From JASHUC01 sp963849095 (GTDB lineage Bacteria; Pseudomonadota; Gammaproteobacteria; Steroidobacterales; Steroidobacteraceae), in the NCBI GenBank assembly GCA_963849095.1, contig CAWKGA010000009.1, forward strand, positions 620,001 through 684,000: a stretch of DNA of 64,000 bases, given 5' to 3'. Positions 9,654-17,586 of this stretch are shown here, piece by piece (the first letter of the stretch is position 1; each line of letters opens with the position of its first letter). The notes under the pieces are model-generated. The model was not told the DNA's origin and ran no database searches. It saw only the letters and a program-made list of their open reading frames with translations. Both the position numbers and the translations under genes were made by a program.

Positions 9654-9665
9654 CGCTGTTATAAT
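9654..9665. promoter_or_regulatory. Possible divergent promoter core between the LysM lipoprotein gene and def
   Basis: In this GC-rich 200-base gap a TTATAAT heptamer stands out. It fits a sigma-70 -10 element for the def operon on the plus strand, and TATAAC on the opposite strand could serve the LysM gene, whose start is about 45 bases away. No convincing -35 element is visible on either side, so this rests on the -10 match and position only. Confidence 0.3.
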
Positions 9666-9816
9666 CGGCTGCGCCGGCCGGCACACGACCGGATGTCGAG
9701 TTTGTGCGGTGGGTCACGGCGTCAAGATGGGCCGCAGCCGGAAGCCGATTTTCCGCCCGGCGCCGAATACCGCACCGCCAGGGGCAGTCGAGCGTACCAG
9801 CTGCTAGAGTGAAGCG

Positions 9817-10363
9817 ATGGCTCTGCTCACCATCCTCGAGTATCCCGATCCGCGCCTGCGCGAGAAGGCGCTGCCCGTCACGCAGTTCGACGAGGCGCTC
9901 GGCCGCCTCATCGACGATATGTTACAAACCATGTATGCGGCGCCCGGCATCGGCCTCGCGGCGACCCAGGTCAACATACACCGGCAAGTGCTGGTGATGG
10001 ACGTTCTCACAGGAGCGGAACGAGCCGCTCGTCTTCGTGAACCCGCAGATCCTCACCCGCGAGGGAGCGGCGACGACCGAGGAGGGCTGCCTCTCCGTGC
10101 CGGGCATCTTCGATGAGGTGGAGCGCGCCGCCAAGGTGCGCGTACGCGCGCGGGATCGCTCGGGAGAGCCCTTCGAGCGGGACCTCGACGGCTCGCTCGC
10201 CGTCTGCCTGCAGCACGAGATGGATCATCTCGACGGCCGGCTGTTCGTCGACTATCTCTCCGACCTCAAGCGGGAGCGCATTCGCAAGAAGCTCGACAAG
10301 GAGCGCAAGGAGAAAGCGAGCGGCCGCCGCGATCCGGCCGCGCGCAGCGCGCGGGCGTTCTGA
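9817..10363 (+). CDS. def: Peptide deformylase, interrupted by a one-base insertion
   Basis: Removes the formyl group from nascent N-terminal Met; normally essential. The first frame encodes MALLTILEYPDPRLREKALP, the motif GIGLAATQ and VLVMDV. It then shifts: in the next frame the protein continues FVNPQILTREGAATTEEGCLSVPG and HEMDHLDG, which hold the metal ligands (EGCLS Cys and the HEMDH His residues). Removing one T at 10004-10005 joins the halves as DVSQERNEPLVFVNPQI, giving a normal length of about 181 residues. The cause is probably a sequencing error; otherwise a second def gene elsewhere would be expected. It is the first gene before fmt and rsmB. Confidence 0.88.
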
Positions 10364-10368
10364 CCGAC

Positions 10369-11328
10369 TTGCGCATCGCCTTCGCCGGCACTCCCGCTTT
10401 CGCGCTGCCCGCCCTCCATGCGCTCGCGGCGTCGCCTCACCGGCTCGTCGGGGTCCTGACACAGCCCGACCGCCCGAGCGGGCGCGGACGGCGCATCAAG
10501 CCGAGCCCCGTCAAGCTTGTCGCCCGAGAGTACGGACTTCCCGTCGCGCAGCCGCAGACGCTCAGGACGCAAGAGGAGAGGGCCGAGCTGGAGAGCTGGC
10601 GTCCCGATCTGCTGGTGGTCGTCGCGTACGGCCTCATTTTGCCGCCGGCCGCGCTCGGGCTGCCGCGGCTCGGCTGCCTCAATATCCACCCGTCCCTGCT
10701 GCCGCGCTGGCGCGGAGCGGCACCGATCCAGCGCGCCATTCTCGCGGGCGACACGGTCACCGGCGTGACGATCATGCAGATGGATGCGGGCCTCGACACC
10801 GGGCCCATCCTCGCGCAGCGCAGCGCGCCGATCGACCGGACGATGACGAGCGGCAGCCTGCACGATCTGCTCGCAGCCCTCGGCGCCGAGGCGCTGCTCG
10901 GGACGCTCGCCGACCTGGCCGCGGGCGCGGCGTCTCCCCGAGCCCAGCCGGCAGAAGGGGTGACGTACGCCGCCAAGATCGGGAAGTCCGAAGCGCCGAT
11001 CGACTGGCGCTCGAGCGCCCTCGAGATCGAGCGGCAGGTGCGCGCATTCGATCCCCGGCCCGCCGCCGAGACTCGCCTCGGCGAGGAGCCGCTGCGCATC
11101 CTCGCAGCGCATGCTCTGGAGGGTGACTGCACCGGCCGCCCGAGCGCTGCGCACACGATTCCCGCTCCGGCCGGGACGATCATCGCCGTGGGGCCGGATG
11201 CCATCGTCGTGAGCTGCGGAGAGGGCCGCCTCGCGATCACGAAGCTGCAGCGCGCGGGCCGCAAGCCGCTTTCCGCGCGGGAATTCGCAAACGCGGGGCG
11301 GCTCGCCCCGGGCCAGAGCCTTGGATGA
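10369..11328 (+). CDS. fmt: Methionyl-tRNA formyltransferase
   Basis: Formylates Met-tRNAfMet using 10-formyltetrahydrofolate. The N-terminus RIAFAGTPAFALPALHAL is the Rossmann-type formyltransferase start, and the catalytic region LGCLNIHPSLLPRWRGAAPI is intact, followed by MQMDAGLDTGPIL. The C-terminal OB-like domain closes the 319-residue protein. The start is a TTG six bases after the def stop, and the 3' end overlaps rsmB by 8 bases, so def, fmt and rsmB form one transcription unit. Confidence 0.94.
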   Translation: MRIAFAGTPAFALPALHALAASPHRLVGVLTQPDRPSGRGRRIKPSPVKLVAREYGLPVAQPQTLRTQEERAELESWRPDLLVVVAYGLILPPAALGLPRLGCLNIHPSLLPRWRGAAPIQRAILAGDTVTGVTIMQMDAGLDTGPILAQRSAPIDRTMTSGSLHDLLAALGAEALLGTLADLAAGAASPRAQPAEGVTYAAKIGKSEAPIDWRSSALEIERQVRAFDPRPAAETRLGEEPLRILAAHALEGDCTGRPSAAHTIPAPAGTIIAVGPDAIVVSCGEGRLAITKLQRAGRKPLSAREFANAGRLAPGQSLG

Positions 11329-12694
11329 CCGCGGCGCAAGGTGGGCGCCGGGCGCAACGGTGCTCGCGAGCGCCGCTCGCGCGGTGGCGGATGTCGCCGC
11401 GCGAGGCCGCTCGGCCGACGACGCGCTCGCGAGCTTGGAGCGCGCGCCCGACCGCGCTGCAGTTCGCGCCGTGACCCTCGGGAGCCTGCGCTGGTATCTG
11501 CGGCTGCTCCCGGCCATCACCCCTCTGCTCGGGCGGCGTCATCGCCCGCTTGCCGTCGAACTGCGCGCGCTGCTCGTCGTTGCGGCTCATCAAGTGGAGT
11601 ACTCGCGCAATGCGCCCGAGGCCACGGTGGATGCGGCGGTGGACGCGGCGAGGGTCCTCGGCCAGCCTCGGGCGAGCGGGCTCGTCAACGCGGTGCTGCG
11701 CCGGCTGGTGTCTGAGCGCGCAGCGCTGTTTGCACAGCTCGAGACGGACCTGGCCTCGGCGACGGCGCACCCCGAGTGGCTGGTGAGCGAGCTGCGCGGC
11801 GCATGGCCCGAGGACGTGCGGTCCGTGCTGGACGGTAACAACGAACATCCCCCGCTCGTGCTGCGCCTCGATCGGTCACGCGTGGCGAGGGACGGCTACC
11901 TCGCCGAGCTCGCGGAAGCGGGGTGTCCCGGCCACGGGCTTCACTGGGCGCCCGATGCCGTCGAGCTCGAGCACCCCGTGCCTGTCGTTGACATCCCGGG
12001 ATTCGCGGAGGGGCGCGTCTCGGTGCAGGACGCGGGCGCGCAGCTCGCCGCGCCGCTGCTCGATGCGCGGCCAGGCATGCGCGTGCTCGACGCCTGCGCC
12101 GCCCCCGGCGGCAAGACGCTGCATCTGCTCGAGCGCACGCCGGGTCTCGAGGATTTGATTGCGATCGACGTCGACGCGGTTCGCCTGAAACGCGTACAGG
12201 ACAATCTCGAGCGCGCTCACCGACGCGCACGACTTGCCGTCATGGACGTCCGCGCGCTGGCTTGCGATTCTCCGGGCGCGCCCGATCACGTCCTCGGCGG
12301 CAGACTGTTTGATCGAATCCTGGTCGATGCGCCTTGCTCCTCGACAGGCGTCATCCGCCGCCATCCCGATATCAAGCTGCTGCGCCGGCGCGCGGATATC
12401 GATTCCTGTGCAGCGGCTCAGCTCGAGATCCTGCGCTCGACCTTTCGGGTGCTCGCTCCGGGCGGACGCCTGCTTTACTGCACTTGCTCAGTGCTGCCCG
12501 CGGAGAACGACAGGCTGGTCTCGGCCTTTCTGAGCACCGAGCCGCTCGCGCGGCCGGCCTTCATGCCGCCAGCCGGCGATCTCGCGCCGGGCGCTCGGGA
12601 TTGCGCCGTTGGCGTCCAGCTGCTGCCGGGAGCTCAAGCGGGCAGCGACGGCTTCTATTATGCTTGTCTCGAAAAGACAACAGCGGGACACTGA
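11321..12694 (+). CDS. rsmB: 16S rRNA (cytosine(967)-C(5))-methyltransferase RsmB
   Basis: A 457-residue two-domain protein. An N-terminal NusB-like RNA-binding domain (VDAAVDAARVLGQPRASGLV) is followed by a Rossmann methyltransferase with the SAM motif VLDACAAPGGKTLHLLE, motif IV VDAPCSSTGVIRRHPDIK with one catalytic Cys, and the second catalytic Cys in LLYCTCSVLPAEN. It modifies C967 of 16S rRNA. The likely start is a TTG inside the end of fmt. A GTG-initiated DUF4390 gene follows 13 bases later. Confidence 0.93.
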   Translation: MDDRGARWAPGATVLASAARAVADVAARGRSADDALASLERAPDRAAVRAVTLGSLRWYLRLLPAITPLLGRRHRPLAVELRALLVVAAHQVEYSRNAPEATVDAAVDAARVLGQPRASGLVNAVLRRLVSERAALFAQLETDLASATAHPEWLVSELRGAWPEDVRSVLDGNNEHPPLVLRLDRSRVARDGYLAELAEAGCPGHGLHWAPDAVELEHPVPVVDIPGFAEGRVSVQDAGAQLAAPLLDARPGMRVLDACAAPGGKTLHLLERTPGLEDLIAIDVDAVRLKRVQDNLERAHRRARLAVMDVRALACDSPGAPDHVLGGRLFDRILVDAPCSSTGVIRRHPDIKLLRRRADIDSCAAAQLEILRSTFRVLAPGGRLLYCTCSVLPAENDRLVSAFLSTEPLARPAFMPPAGDLAPGARDCAVGVQLLPGAQAGSDGFYYACLEKTTAGH

Positions 12695-12707
12695 CAGGGG
12701 ACTTCAA

Positions 12708-13289
12708 GTGCGGGGATCCATGACCAGGGCGTTCGCCATGGCAGCCACGATGGCGCTTGCGGTTGGGCTGAGCAGCCGGATCCGGGCGGATGCGCTCGAT
12801 GGAGTGTTGCAGGTGAGCTCCGCATACGTCGATATCGACCACTCGGTGTACCAGTTGCACGCCCGCATCGAATATCCCATGACGCCGTCCATCGAGAACG
12901 CGCTCCACGACGGGGTCACCCTCTCGTTCGAGGTCGAGGCGCGCGTGACGCGCGACCGGCACTTCTGGTTCGATCCGATCGTCGCCGACGTGACGTTGCA
13001 CCGCGAGCTCGCCTACCACAGCATCAGTGATCGCTACGTCGTGCGCGATGTGCGAGGCGGCGAGCAGCAGAGCTTCTCGACGCTCGACGATGCGCTCGCC
13101 TTCCTGAGCAAGGTCGACGGCTGGCCGGTTCTCGTCACCTCGCAGCTCGCGCAAAGCGAGCAGTATCACATCAGCGTGCGCGCAGGCATCCGCCGCGGGC
13201 GGCTGCCCGCCTCCTTGCGCGCGCTCCTGTTCTGGACCGACGATTGGAACCGCGAGAGCGGGTGGTACACATGGACGCTCCCAAGCTGA
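12708..13289 (+). CDS. DUF4390 family secreted protein
   Basis: A 193-residue protein with an N-terminal signal segment (TRAFAMAATMALAVGLSSRI) and a beta-rich body with the family features VYQLHARIEYPM, RHFWFDPIVADVTLHRELAYH and a Trp-rich C-terminus (LFWTDDWNRESGWYTW). The family has no assigned function but is typically found between rsmB and the ntrY/ntrX genes, which suggests a periplasmic role linked to that sensor. The GTG start has an AGGGG ribosome site 8 bases upstream; an ATG 12 bases later is the alternative. The end overlaps the ntrY start by 19 bases. Confidence 0.8.
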   Translation: MRGSMTRAFAMAATMALAVGLSSRIRADALDGVLQVSSAYVDIDHSVYQLHARIEYPMTPSIENALHDGVTLSFEVEARVTRDRHFWFDPIVADVTLHRELAYHSISDRYVVRDVRGGEQQSFSTLDDALAFLSKVDGWPVLVTSQLAQSEQYHISVRAGIRRGRLPASLRALLFWTDDWNRESGWYTWTLPS

Positions 13290-15514
13290 GCACAGCGCGC
13301 GTGCGCTGGAGCAATTACATGCTCGCCCTGCTCTGGGCGGGCATCGGCGCGGGCGCGCTCCTGCTGCTCGCAAAGAGCGTGCAGAACTCCTCCGAGTTCT
13401 CGCGCCTGCAGCCCTGGATCCTGCTGTTCAACGTGATCGGCGTGATCGGGCTCACCGTGCTGCTCGCGCGCAAGCTCTGGCAGCTGGCGCGCGATTACCG
13501 CAATCACGTGCCGGGCTCGCGGCTCACGGCGCGGACCGTTCTCATCTTCGGCGCCCTCGTGATCGCGCCTCTGATGATCGTCTACCTGTTCTCGCTCGAC
13601 TTCTTGAACCGGGGCATCGACAGCTGGTTCCAGGTCGAGGTGAAACAGGGGCTCAACGATGCGGTCGCGCTGTCGCGCTCCACGCTCGAGGTGCGCATGC
13701 GCGAGTACTCGCTGCGCACCGAGGGGTTCGCGGCCTCGCTCATCGATCTGTCCGGCGGCGACGTTCTGCGCCGCCTCGACTACGAGCGGCGCGCGACGGA
13801 CGCGATCGAGATCGGGCTCTTCGACAGCCACCAGCACGTCCTTGCCCTGAGTAGCGACAGCGACAAGGGTGACGTGATCCCCGTGACGCCGACCGCGGAG
13901 GTCGTGCGGGAGGTGAGTCAGGGACGGCCGTACGTGAGCCTCGACCCCGAGGCCGACGGGCAGTACCAGATCCGCATCGCGGCCCCGATCTCGGACGTGA
14001 TGGCGACTCCCGACTACCGATACGTGTTTGCGGTGTACAGCGTGCCTCCGCAGCTCTCGGCGCTCTCCGAGGCGGTGCAACACGCCTACTCGCAGTACGG
14101 GGAGCTCGCGGTGCTGCGCCGGCCGCTGAAATCCAGCTTCGAGCTGACGCTCACCGTCGTGCTGCTGATCGCCATGCTTGCGGCGATCTACGGCGCCATA
14201 TTCTCCGCGCAGCGCCTCACGCGTCCGGTGCAGGACCTCATCGCGGGCACGCGCGCCGTCGGCAAGGGGGACTTCGGAACACGCCTGCCGTTGCCCTCGC
14301 GCGATGAGATGGGATTCCTGGTGCACTCCTTCAACGACATGACCAAGCGGCTGCGCCGCGCACGCGAGGAGGCGCTGCGCAGTCAGCAGGCGGTCGAGCA
14401 CGAGCGAGAGCGCCTCGCCATCATCCTCGCGCGCCTGTCTACCGGCGTGCTCGCGGTGGACAGAGAGCTCACCATCAGCATCGCGAACCAGGCCGCCGGC
14501 CTCATCCTGGGGGTCGATCTGTCGTCCGCGACGGGCCGGTCGCTGCCGAAGCTCGCGGAAGGCAACGAGCGCTTCGGCCAGTTCGTCGCCGCGCTCAGCG
14601 TGCGCTTCGCGGGCGGGCGGGAGGAGTGGCGCGAGCAGATCGATCTCGACGGAGCCTCCGGCCACCGCGCCCTGATGTGCGCCTGCACACCGCTCCCCGG
14701 CGACGGCGGAGATCGGGGCTACGTCATCGTGTTCGACGACATCACGGCGCTGCTGCAGGCCCAGCGCGATGCCGCCTGGGGCGAGGTTGCGCGGCGGCTT
14801 GCGCACGAGATCAAGAATCCGCTCACGCCCATCCAGCTGTCAGCCGAGCGCATGCGGCGGCGTTTTCTTGCGAGCATGCCCCGCGAGGACGCGGAGCTGC
14901 TGCAGCGCTCGACGGACACGATCGTGCAGCAGGTCGAGACGATGAAGCAGATGGTGAACGCCTTCAGCGAGTACGCGCGGGCGCCTGAATTGAAGATCGC
15001 ACGCTTCAGCCTGAACGAGCTCGTCACGGAAGTCGCGGACCTGTACCGCTCGCAGGATTCCCGTGTCGAGATCCGGCTCGAGCTCGCCGCGGCGCTACCG
15101 GCCATCGAGGCGGACCGCGGCCGGATCCGGCAGATTCTCAACAACCTGCTGGTGAACGCGCTCGAGGCGCTCGACGCCTGCGAGCCGGCATGGGTGGAGA
15201 TCGCGACGCGGTGCGAGCGTCTCGCCGACGCTGACCTCGCCGTCATCACGGTGAGCGACAACGGGCCGGGCTTCCAGCGCGAGCTGCTCGCGCGCGTCTT
15301 CGATCCGTATGTCACCAGCAAGCCGAAGGGCACGGGCCTCGGTCTTGCGATCGTCAAGAAGATAGTGGAAGAGCACGGCGGGCACATCGATGCGGACAAC
15401 CGGCTCGAAGGCGGCGCGAGGGTACGCGTGACCCTTCCGGTGCGAGACAGCACTCGATCGGCATCGTCCGTCCGCGAGCTGCGGCCTGCGTTGCGTAAGG
15501 AGAGATTGGCATGA
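13271..15514 (+). CDS. ntrY: NtrY-type sensor histidine kinase
   Basis: Membrane sensor kinase of 747 residues. Two transmembrane segments lie near the N-terminus (about 15-35 and 45-65), with more hydrophobic segments at about 95-110 and 295-315 enclosing a periplasmic sensor region. A HAMP domain (RLTRPVQDLIAGTRAVGKGD) follows, then a PAS-like domain, the DHp box with the phospho-acceptor His in RLAHEIKNPLTPIQLSAERM, and a CA domain with the N box NNLLVNALEA, DNGPGF and GTGLGLAIVKKIVEEHGG. All kinase motifs look intact. It is coupled to ntrX by an ATGA overlap. In other bacteria NtrYX responds to nitrogen, redox or envelope signals; the signal here is unknown. Confidence 0.88.
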   Translation: MDAPKLSTARVRWSNYMLALLWAGIGAGALLLLAKSVQNSSEFSRLQPWILLFNVIGVIGLTVLLARKLWQLARDYRNHVPGSRLTARTVLIFGALVIAPLMIVYLFSLDFLNRGIDSWFQVEVKQGLNDAVALSRSTLEVRMREYSLRTEGFAASLIDLSGGDVLRRLDYERRATDAIEIGLFDSHQHVLALSSDSDKGDVIPVTPTAEVVREVSQGRPYVSLDPEADGQYQIRIAAPISDVMATPDYRYVFAVYSVPPQLSALSEAVQHAYSQYGELAVLRRPLKSSFELTLTVVLLIAMLAAIYGAIFSAQRLTRPVQDLIAGTRAVGKGDFGTRLPLPSRDEMGFLVHSFNDMTKRLRRAREEALRSQQAVEHERERLAIILARLSTGVLAVDRELTISIANQAAGLILGVDLSSATGRSLPKLAEGNERFGQFVAALSVRFAGGREEWREQIDLDGASGHRALMCACTPLPGDGGDRGYVIVFDDITALLQAQRDAAWGEVARRLAHEIKNPLTPIQLSAERMRRRFLASMPREDAELLQRSTDTIVQQVETMKQMVNAFSEYARAPELKIARFSLNELVTEVADLYRSQDSRVEIRLELAAALPAIEADRGRIRQILNNLLVNALEALDACEPAWVEIATRCERLADADLAVITVSDNGPGFQRELLARVFDPYVTSKPKGTGLGLAIVKKIVEEHGGHIDADNRLEGGARVRVTLPVRDSTRSASSVRELRPALRKERLA

Positions 15515-16869
15515 GCGCGTCGCGAATTCTGGTGGTCGATGACGAGGCGGACATCCGCGGCCTGCTCAAGGAGATCCTCTCCGAGGAGGGCTACGAGGTC
15601 GAGGTGGCCGCCAACGCGGGTCAGGCACGCACCTCCAAGGTGCGCCAGTCGCCCGACCTCGTGCTGCTCGACATCTGGATGCCGGATGTCGACGGCATCA
15701 CGCTCCTGCGCGAGTGGTCCACCTCGGCCGCCGACGGCTGTCCCGTCGTCATGATGTCGGGACACGGGACGGTCGAGACGGCCGTCGAGGCGACGCGGCT
15801 CGGAGCCTTCGACTTCGTGGAGAAGCCGCTGTCGCTCGCGAAGCTCCTGCGTACTGTCGAGCGCGCGCTCGACGCGGGGAAGCGCCGCCGCCAGCCCGTC
15901 AATCCCCTGCCGCCCCAGCTGCTGGTGCCTGCCGGCAAGAGCAAGCTGGTGCAGCAGCTGCGGACGGAGCTGCAGCAGATCGCCTCGAACCCCTCCTCGG
16001 TGCTCTTGATCGGCGAGCAGGGATCCGGACGCGAGGCTTTCGCGCGCTATCTGCACGGCGAGAGCCCGCGCGCGGGCGCGCCGTTCGTCGCCGTCATCGC
16101 GAGCGGCCTACGTGATGCGGACGCGGAGGAGCAGCTGCTCGGACGTGGCGCGCAGGGCGGCCTGCTCGAGCAGGCTGCGGGAGGCACGCTCTTCATCCAC
16201 GACATCGAGGATCTGCCGGCGCAGGCCCAGCGGCTGCTGCTCGGCGTGCTCGAGTCTGGCGCGTTCACGCGGCTCGGCAGCATGGAATCGCGGCCGTTCG
16301 AGGGGCGCGTGCTCTCCTCGGCGCAGCCCGGCGTCGAGACGCGCGCCGGCGCCGCGCCGGAGGGGCTGCGGCGCGACCTGCTCGCGCATCTGAACACCCT
16401 CATCGTGCGGGTGCCGCCGCTTCGCGAGTACGCGGAGGACGTTCCCGAGCTGCTGCGGCACTATGTCGATCGCGCGGTCGACGCCGAGGGCCTGCCCTTC
16501 CGGCGCTTCAGCGTCGCCGCCCAGAACCGCCTGCGCAACTATCCCTGGCCGGACAATGTGCGGGAGCTGAAGAACCTCGTGCACCGCCTGCTCATCCAGG
16601 GCGGCCCCGAGGAGATCCGCCTGGAGGAGGTCGAGCGCGAGCTCGCGATCCAGTCCACCCCCGGCGAGCCCCTCGTGAAGCAGGATCTGCTCGCGCTGCC
16701 GCTCCGCGAGGCGCGCGAGCAGTTCGAGCGCGCCTACCTGCAGCAGCAGCTGCTGCTCTGCAACGGCAAGGTTGGCCAGCTCGCCAAGCGCGTCGGCATG
16801 GAGCGCACGCATCTCTACCGCAAGCTGCGCTCGCTCGGCGTCGATTTCCGCGCCGGCAGCGACGACTGA
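15511..16869 (+). CDS. ntrX: NtrX-type response regulator with a degenerate AAA+ domain
   Basis: The receiver domain is intact (VVDDEADIRGLLKEIL; phospho-acceptor Asp in LLDIWMPDVDG, about residue 54; conserved Lys in VEKPLS). The AAA+ domain is altered: Walker A reads GEQGSGREAF with Arg for Lys, Walker B is FIHDIEDL instead of FLDEI, and the segment that should hold GAFTGA is shortened to LLGRGAQGGLLEQ. A GAFT later in the protein aligns outside that loop and is not equivalent. The C-terminal Fis-type helix-turn-helix (GKVGQLAKRVGMERTHLYRK) is intact. It therefore probably binds DNA in a phosphorylation-dependent way but cannot activate sigma-54 polymerase. Cotranscribed with ntrY. Confidence 0.87.
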   Translation: MSASRILVVDDEADIRGLLKEILSEEGYEVEVAANAGQARTSKVRQSPDLVLLDIWMPDVDGITLLREWSTSAADGCPVVMMSGHGTVETAVEATRLGAFDFVEKPLSLAKLLRTVERALDAGKRRRQPVNPLPPQLLVPAGKSKLVQQLRTELQQIASNPSSVLLIGEQGSGREAFARYLHGESPRAGAPFVAVIASGLRDADAEEQLLGRGAQGGLLEQAAGGTLFIHDIEDLPAQAQRLLLGVLESGAFTRLGSMESRPFEGRVLSSAQPGVETRAGAAPEGLRRDLLAHLNTLIVRVPPLREYAEDVPELLRHYVDRAVDAEGLPFRRFSVAAQNRLRNYPWPDNVRELKNLVHRLLIQGGPEEIRLEEVERELAIQSTPGEPLVKQDLLALPLREAREQFERAYLQQQLLLCNGKVGQLAKRVGMERTHLYRKLRSLGVDFRAGSDD

Positions 16870-16981
16870 AGTAAGGCACGCGACGACGCAGGACCCCACG
16901 CGGGACAGACCCCGACGGATACGGCGGCGGCTCGAGGTGAGACCGCGGCGGCTGCTTTGCTGAAAAGCCTCCGAGCGGGCG

Positions 16982-17570
16982 TCAGTCGCCGACCCGGATG
17001 ACGAGAGCGTCCACGTCGGCGGACTGCAGCTTGTGCCGCAGCCGGTTGAGGTCCGAGAGCTTGCTGATGGGACCGACGCGCACGCGGTACCAGAACGTCG
17101 GTATCGACCGCCACTCTTTGCACGTTCGCGGTCACTCCCTCGAGAGTGAGCTGCTTGGCGACGCGATCCGCCTCGGCTTCGTTGCGGTACGATCCGGCCT
17201 GCAGCACATAGACTCCCGGCCGTTCGATGGCGGCGGTCGGCAGGCCGGGCTTCAAAGCGTGCTCCTTCTCCGGCACGACCACCTCGAAGTGCGGCAGCAT
17301 CTTGTAGAAGTCGTAATGCTCCGGGCTGTCGCCGCTCGAGGCCGCGGCGGCCGTCTCTGCGGTCGTATCGCCCGCATCCGCGGGCTGAGCCCGGTGCGCC
17401 TCGGGGCGCGGTACGTCGGGCACCGCGCGCTGGTGGCGATGAGTGACTGCGAACAGCACGGCTGTCGCGACCGCGCCGACGAGCAGGCCGGCGCCGAATT
17501 CCCGCCAGCGCGCAAGCTCGAGAGAGCTGCGGGTGGGCTTCTTGTAATCCCGCGTGGTAAGCCGGGTCAT
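16982..17570 (-). CDS. SPOR-domain inner-membrane protein (FtsN-like), interrupted by a one-base insertion
   Basis: A bitopic membrane protein: a basic N-terminus (MTRLTTRDYKKPTRSSLELA), one transmembrane helix at about 27-45 (FGAGLLVGAVATAVLFAV), a periplasmic linker and a SPOR domain starting at YVLQAGSYRNEAEADRVAKQ. SPOR domains bind denuded septal glycan. The frame breaks near 17094-17097: removing one base restores WYRVRVGPISKLSDLNRLRH and the family ending DALVIRVGD before a TGA. It lies just after argS, where ftsN-type genes are often found, though the usual hslV neighbour is 16 kb away here. Either a sequencing error or a recent truncation. Confidence 0.8.
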
Positions 17571-17586
17571 CGCGTGCTCCGAGCGC

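Noticed and set aside
13166..14806. 546-codon minus-strand open frame opposite ntrY
   Set aside because: Shadow of ntrY, which has complete kinase motifs.
16255..16275. GAFT in the NtrX AAA+ domain as a GAFTGA loop
   Set aside because: It occurs after Walker B in LESGAFTRLGS, where ordinary NtrC proteins have a non-catalytic segment; the true loop position, before GGTLF, is shortened.
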